Shown here one piece after another: positions 7,749 to 9,172 of a stretch of DNA of 9,172 nucleotides. The stretch comes from Bacillota bacterium (lineage in GTDB: Bacteria; Bacillota; Bacilli; Bacillales_B; DSM-18226): the NCBI GenBank assembly GCA_021821235.1, contig JAKACS010000091.1:1-9172 (forward strand), in the 5' to 3' direction. Each line of letters starts with the position of its first letter. The first letter of the stretch is position 1. The translations under genes were made by a program, and so were the position numbers. Under the pieces are notes generated by a model that made no database searches, was not told where the DNA came from, and saw only the letters and a program-made list of their open reading frames with translations.

Positions 7749-7900
7749 AAAATTTTCATGGGATGTCTGCTAAAGGGAAGGGGCCATTAGTTGATTTTAA
7801 GCAAATCAAAAAAAGTTGTACTTATTAAATGGTTCATTTGGCAAACTCCTATTGATTGAATGCCAAGAATACGGGGATGCATTAGGAAAGGTGAAATATC
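7749..7900 (+). other. Untranslated leader between the riboswitch terminators and kimA
   Basis: About 150 bases with no convincing small reading frame and no further clear hairpin. The kimA ribosome binding site AAAGGTGA (7887-7893) closes it, seven bases before the ATG. I see no separate promoter with good boxes here, so the reading is that kimA depends on readthrough from the riboswitch. Confidence 0.5.
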
Positions 7901-9172
7901 ATGACATTTAAACGGTTACTATTTGGCCGTCCGTTAAAATCAGAAGAAGCAGAAGGTGAAAAAATGCCGATATGGAAGGCTCTGCCGATTCTTTCATCGG
8001 ATGCTCTTTCTTCGGTTGCTTATGGAACGGAAATGATTTTACTTGAACTAGCAACAGTTGGAGCCTTTGCGTTCTCTTTTTCCTTGCCGATTGCAGCTGC
8101 CATTATTTTGTTAATTACAATTCTCATTATTAGTTATCGGCAAGTGATTGATGCATATCCCCAGGGCGGGGGAGCCTATATGGTTGCGAAAGAAAACTTA
8201 GGCGTGATGTGGGGGCGTTTGGCAGGTGTGTCGTTGTTGATTGACTACACTTTAACAGTTGCTGTTTCGGTCTCAGCGGGTGTACTTGCGATTACTTCAG
8301 CATTTCCGACTTTAGCCCAATTGATTGTTCCGATCGGACTTCTTTTTACATGGTTTATGGTCTGGATGAATCTTCGGGGGACATCGGAATCGGGAAACGT
8401 ATTTGCCTTGCCTACGTATTTATTTATTTTTTGTATGATTGCTCTGGTTGGAAAAGGCTTATTTGATTGGGTTACGGGTGCAGGATCGACAGTCCACCGC
8501 GTTTCCATTCCCACTGAAATCCCAGCCAGCTTGACATGGTTTGTGTTGTTAAAGGCATTCTCATCAGGCTGTTCAGCAGTCACTGGGATTGAAGCAATTT
8601 CCAATGCTGTACCGCATTTTCGAAATCCGGCTCAAAAAAATGCGAAAAGGACGATGCTCACATTAGGTGCGTTATTGGCAGTAATCTTCGGCGGTGTGAC
8701 TATTCTTTCGCAAGCTTATTCGATTCAACCTGATCCAACAGGGACGAAGACAGTTTTATCAATGGTTGCAGCGGATGCTTTTGGTAGGGGAGTATTTTTC
8801 TATATCATTCAGTTTGCCACTATGCTGATTTTAATATTGGCGGCGAATACAAGTTTTAATGGATTTCCGATACTGGCATCGATTATGGCACAAGATAAGA
8901 ATATGCCAAGAATGTTCAGTAATCGCGGGGAAAGGTTGGCTTTTAACTATGGAATCATTACACTTGGTGTATTATCGAGTATCTTATTAATTGTATTTCG
9001 CGGCAGAACGGAAGCGTTGATTCCTTTATATGCGATCGGTGTGTTCTTGTCTTTTACGTTGGCGCAAATAGGGTTAGTTTTAAAATGGAGCAGAGAAAAA
9101 TCTAAAAGCTGGAAACGGAAAGCTTTCATTAATGGAGTAGGAGGAGTTGTCACATTCTTTGTTGTCATTATT
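7901..9172 (+). CDS. kimA: KimA-type potassium transporter (APC superfamily), 5' part
   Basis: 424 codons are visible from ATG 7901 and the frame is open at the right edge; the Bacillus subtilis protein is 607 residues. KimA (formerly YdaO) is a high-affinity proton-coupled K+ importer of the APC fold in the cytoplasmic membrane. Key signatures are present: LSSDALSSVAYGTE (residues 31-44), YPQGGGAYMVAKENLG (86-101), LLIDYTLTVAVSVSAG (112-127), TGIEAISNAVPHF (228-240) and LILAANTSFNGFP (311-323). The K+-site residues Asp36, Tyr43, Asp117 and Thr230 of B. subtilis KimA correspond here to Asp34, Tyr41, Asp115 and Thr228, a constant offset of two. About ten membrane spans are encoded before the edge; the C-terminal cytosolic domain, which binds c-di-AMP in B. 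subtilis, is outside. Control is by the c-di-AMP riboswitch at 7531-7654, so the second messenger is expected to act on both transcription and protein. Confidence 0.93.
   Translation, partial: MTFKRLLFGRPLKSEEAEGEKMPIWKALPILSSDALSSVAYGTEMILLELATVGAFAFSFSLPIAAAIILLITILIISYRQVIDAYPQGGGAYMVAKENLGVMWGRLAGVSLLIDYTLTVAVSVSAGVLAITSAFPTLAQLIVPIGLLFTWFMVWMNLRGTSESGNVFALPTYLFIFCMIALVGKGLFDWVTGAGSTVHRVSIPTEIPASLTWFVLLKAFSSGCSAVTGIEAISNAVPHFRNPAQKNAKRTMLTLGALLAVIFGGVTILSQAYSIQPDPTGTKTVLSMVAADAFGRGVFFYIIQFATMLILILAANTSFNGFPILASIMAQDKNMPRMFSNRGERLAFNYGIITLGVLSSILLIVFRGRTEALIPLYAIGVFLSFTLAQIGLVLKWSREKSKSWKRKAFINGVGGVVTFFVVII

Noticed and set aside
7569..7790. 73-codon plus-strand frame
   Set aside because: It overlaps the conserved riboswitch core and its terminator, and has no ribosome binding site of its own.
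8245..8604. 119-codon minus-strand frame
   Set aside because: It lies entirely inside kimA on the opposite strand, and the plus-strand protein has clear family motifs throughout.

Overview
The window reads like chromosome of a low-GC Gram-positive bacterium, most likely a Bacillaceae member (Bacillus sensu lato). The evidence is AT-rich DNA, strong AGGAGG/GGAGG ribosome binding sites, a glpF-glpK arrangement with a PTS-regulated type of glycerol kinase, a DUF3231 protein (a family seen mostly in Bacilli), and a ydaO-type c-di-AMP riboswitch in front of a kimA-type potassium transporter. This assignment is from remembered family knowledge, not from a database search.

Layout, left to right. 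(1) 2-2422: the 3' part of a large secreted-type glycoside hydrolase family 16 enzyme (probably a beta-1,3-glucanase/laminarinase), entering the window inside its catalytic motif and carrying four tandem carbohydrate-binding-type modules; a strong terminator follows. (2) 2583-3069: gene-free AT-rich spacer with two hairpins that look like minus-strand terminators although no minus-strand gene is left. (3) 3070-4080: DUF3231 protein built from two related halves, followed by an AT-rich terminator. (4) 4125-4625: a gene-free but highly structured segment with several nested inverted repeats, abutting (5) 4626-5030, the 3' half of glpF, which has lost its 5' half and its normal leader. (6) 5078-6571: intact glpK, then a strong terminator. 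(7) 6888-7376: a small multi-pass membrane protein of unknown function. (8) 7531-7692: c-di-AMP (ydaO) riboswitch with a readable antiterminator/terminator pair, then a 200-base leader. (9) 7901-9172: kimA, running off the right edge.

How the parts relate. The glycerol uptake operon is damaged: the facilitator GlpF is truncated while the kinase GlpK keeps its catalytic residues and the HPr-phosphorylation histidine. The structured segment upstream of the break carries a sigma-A-like promoter pointing into the remnant, so glpK may now be driven from sequence that arrived with the rearrangement. At the right end, potassium uptake is wired to c-di-AMP in the usual Firmicute way: high c-di-AMP should terminate transcription before kimA. 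The most unusual stretch is 4190-4620, whose inverted-repeat architecture resembles a structured non-coding RNA (possibly a mobile-element RNA remnant) and which no protein-coding gene explains.
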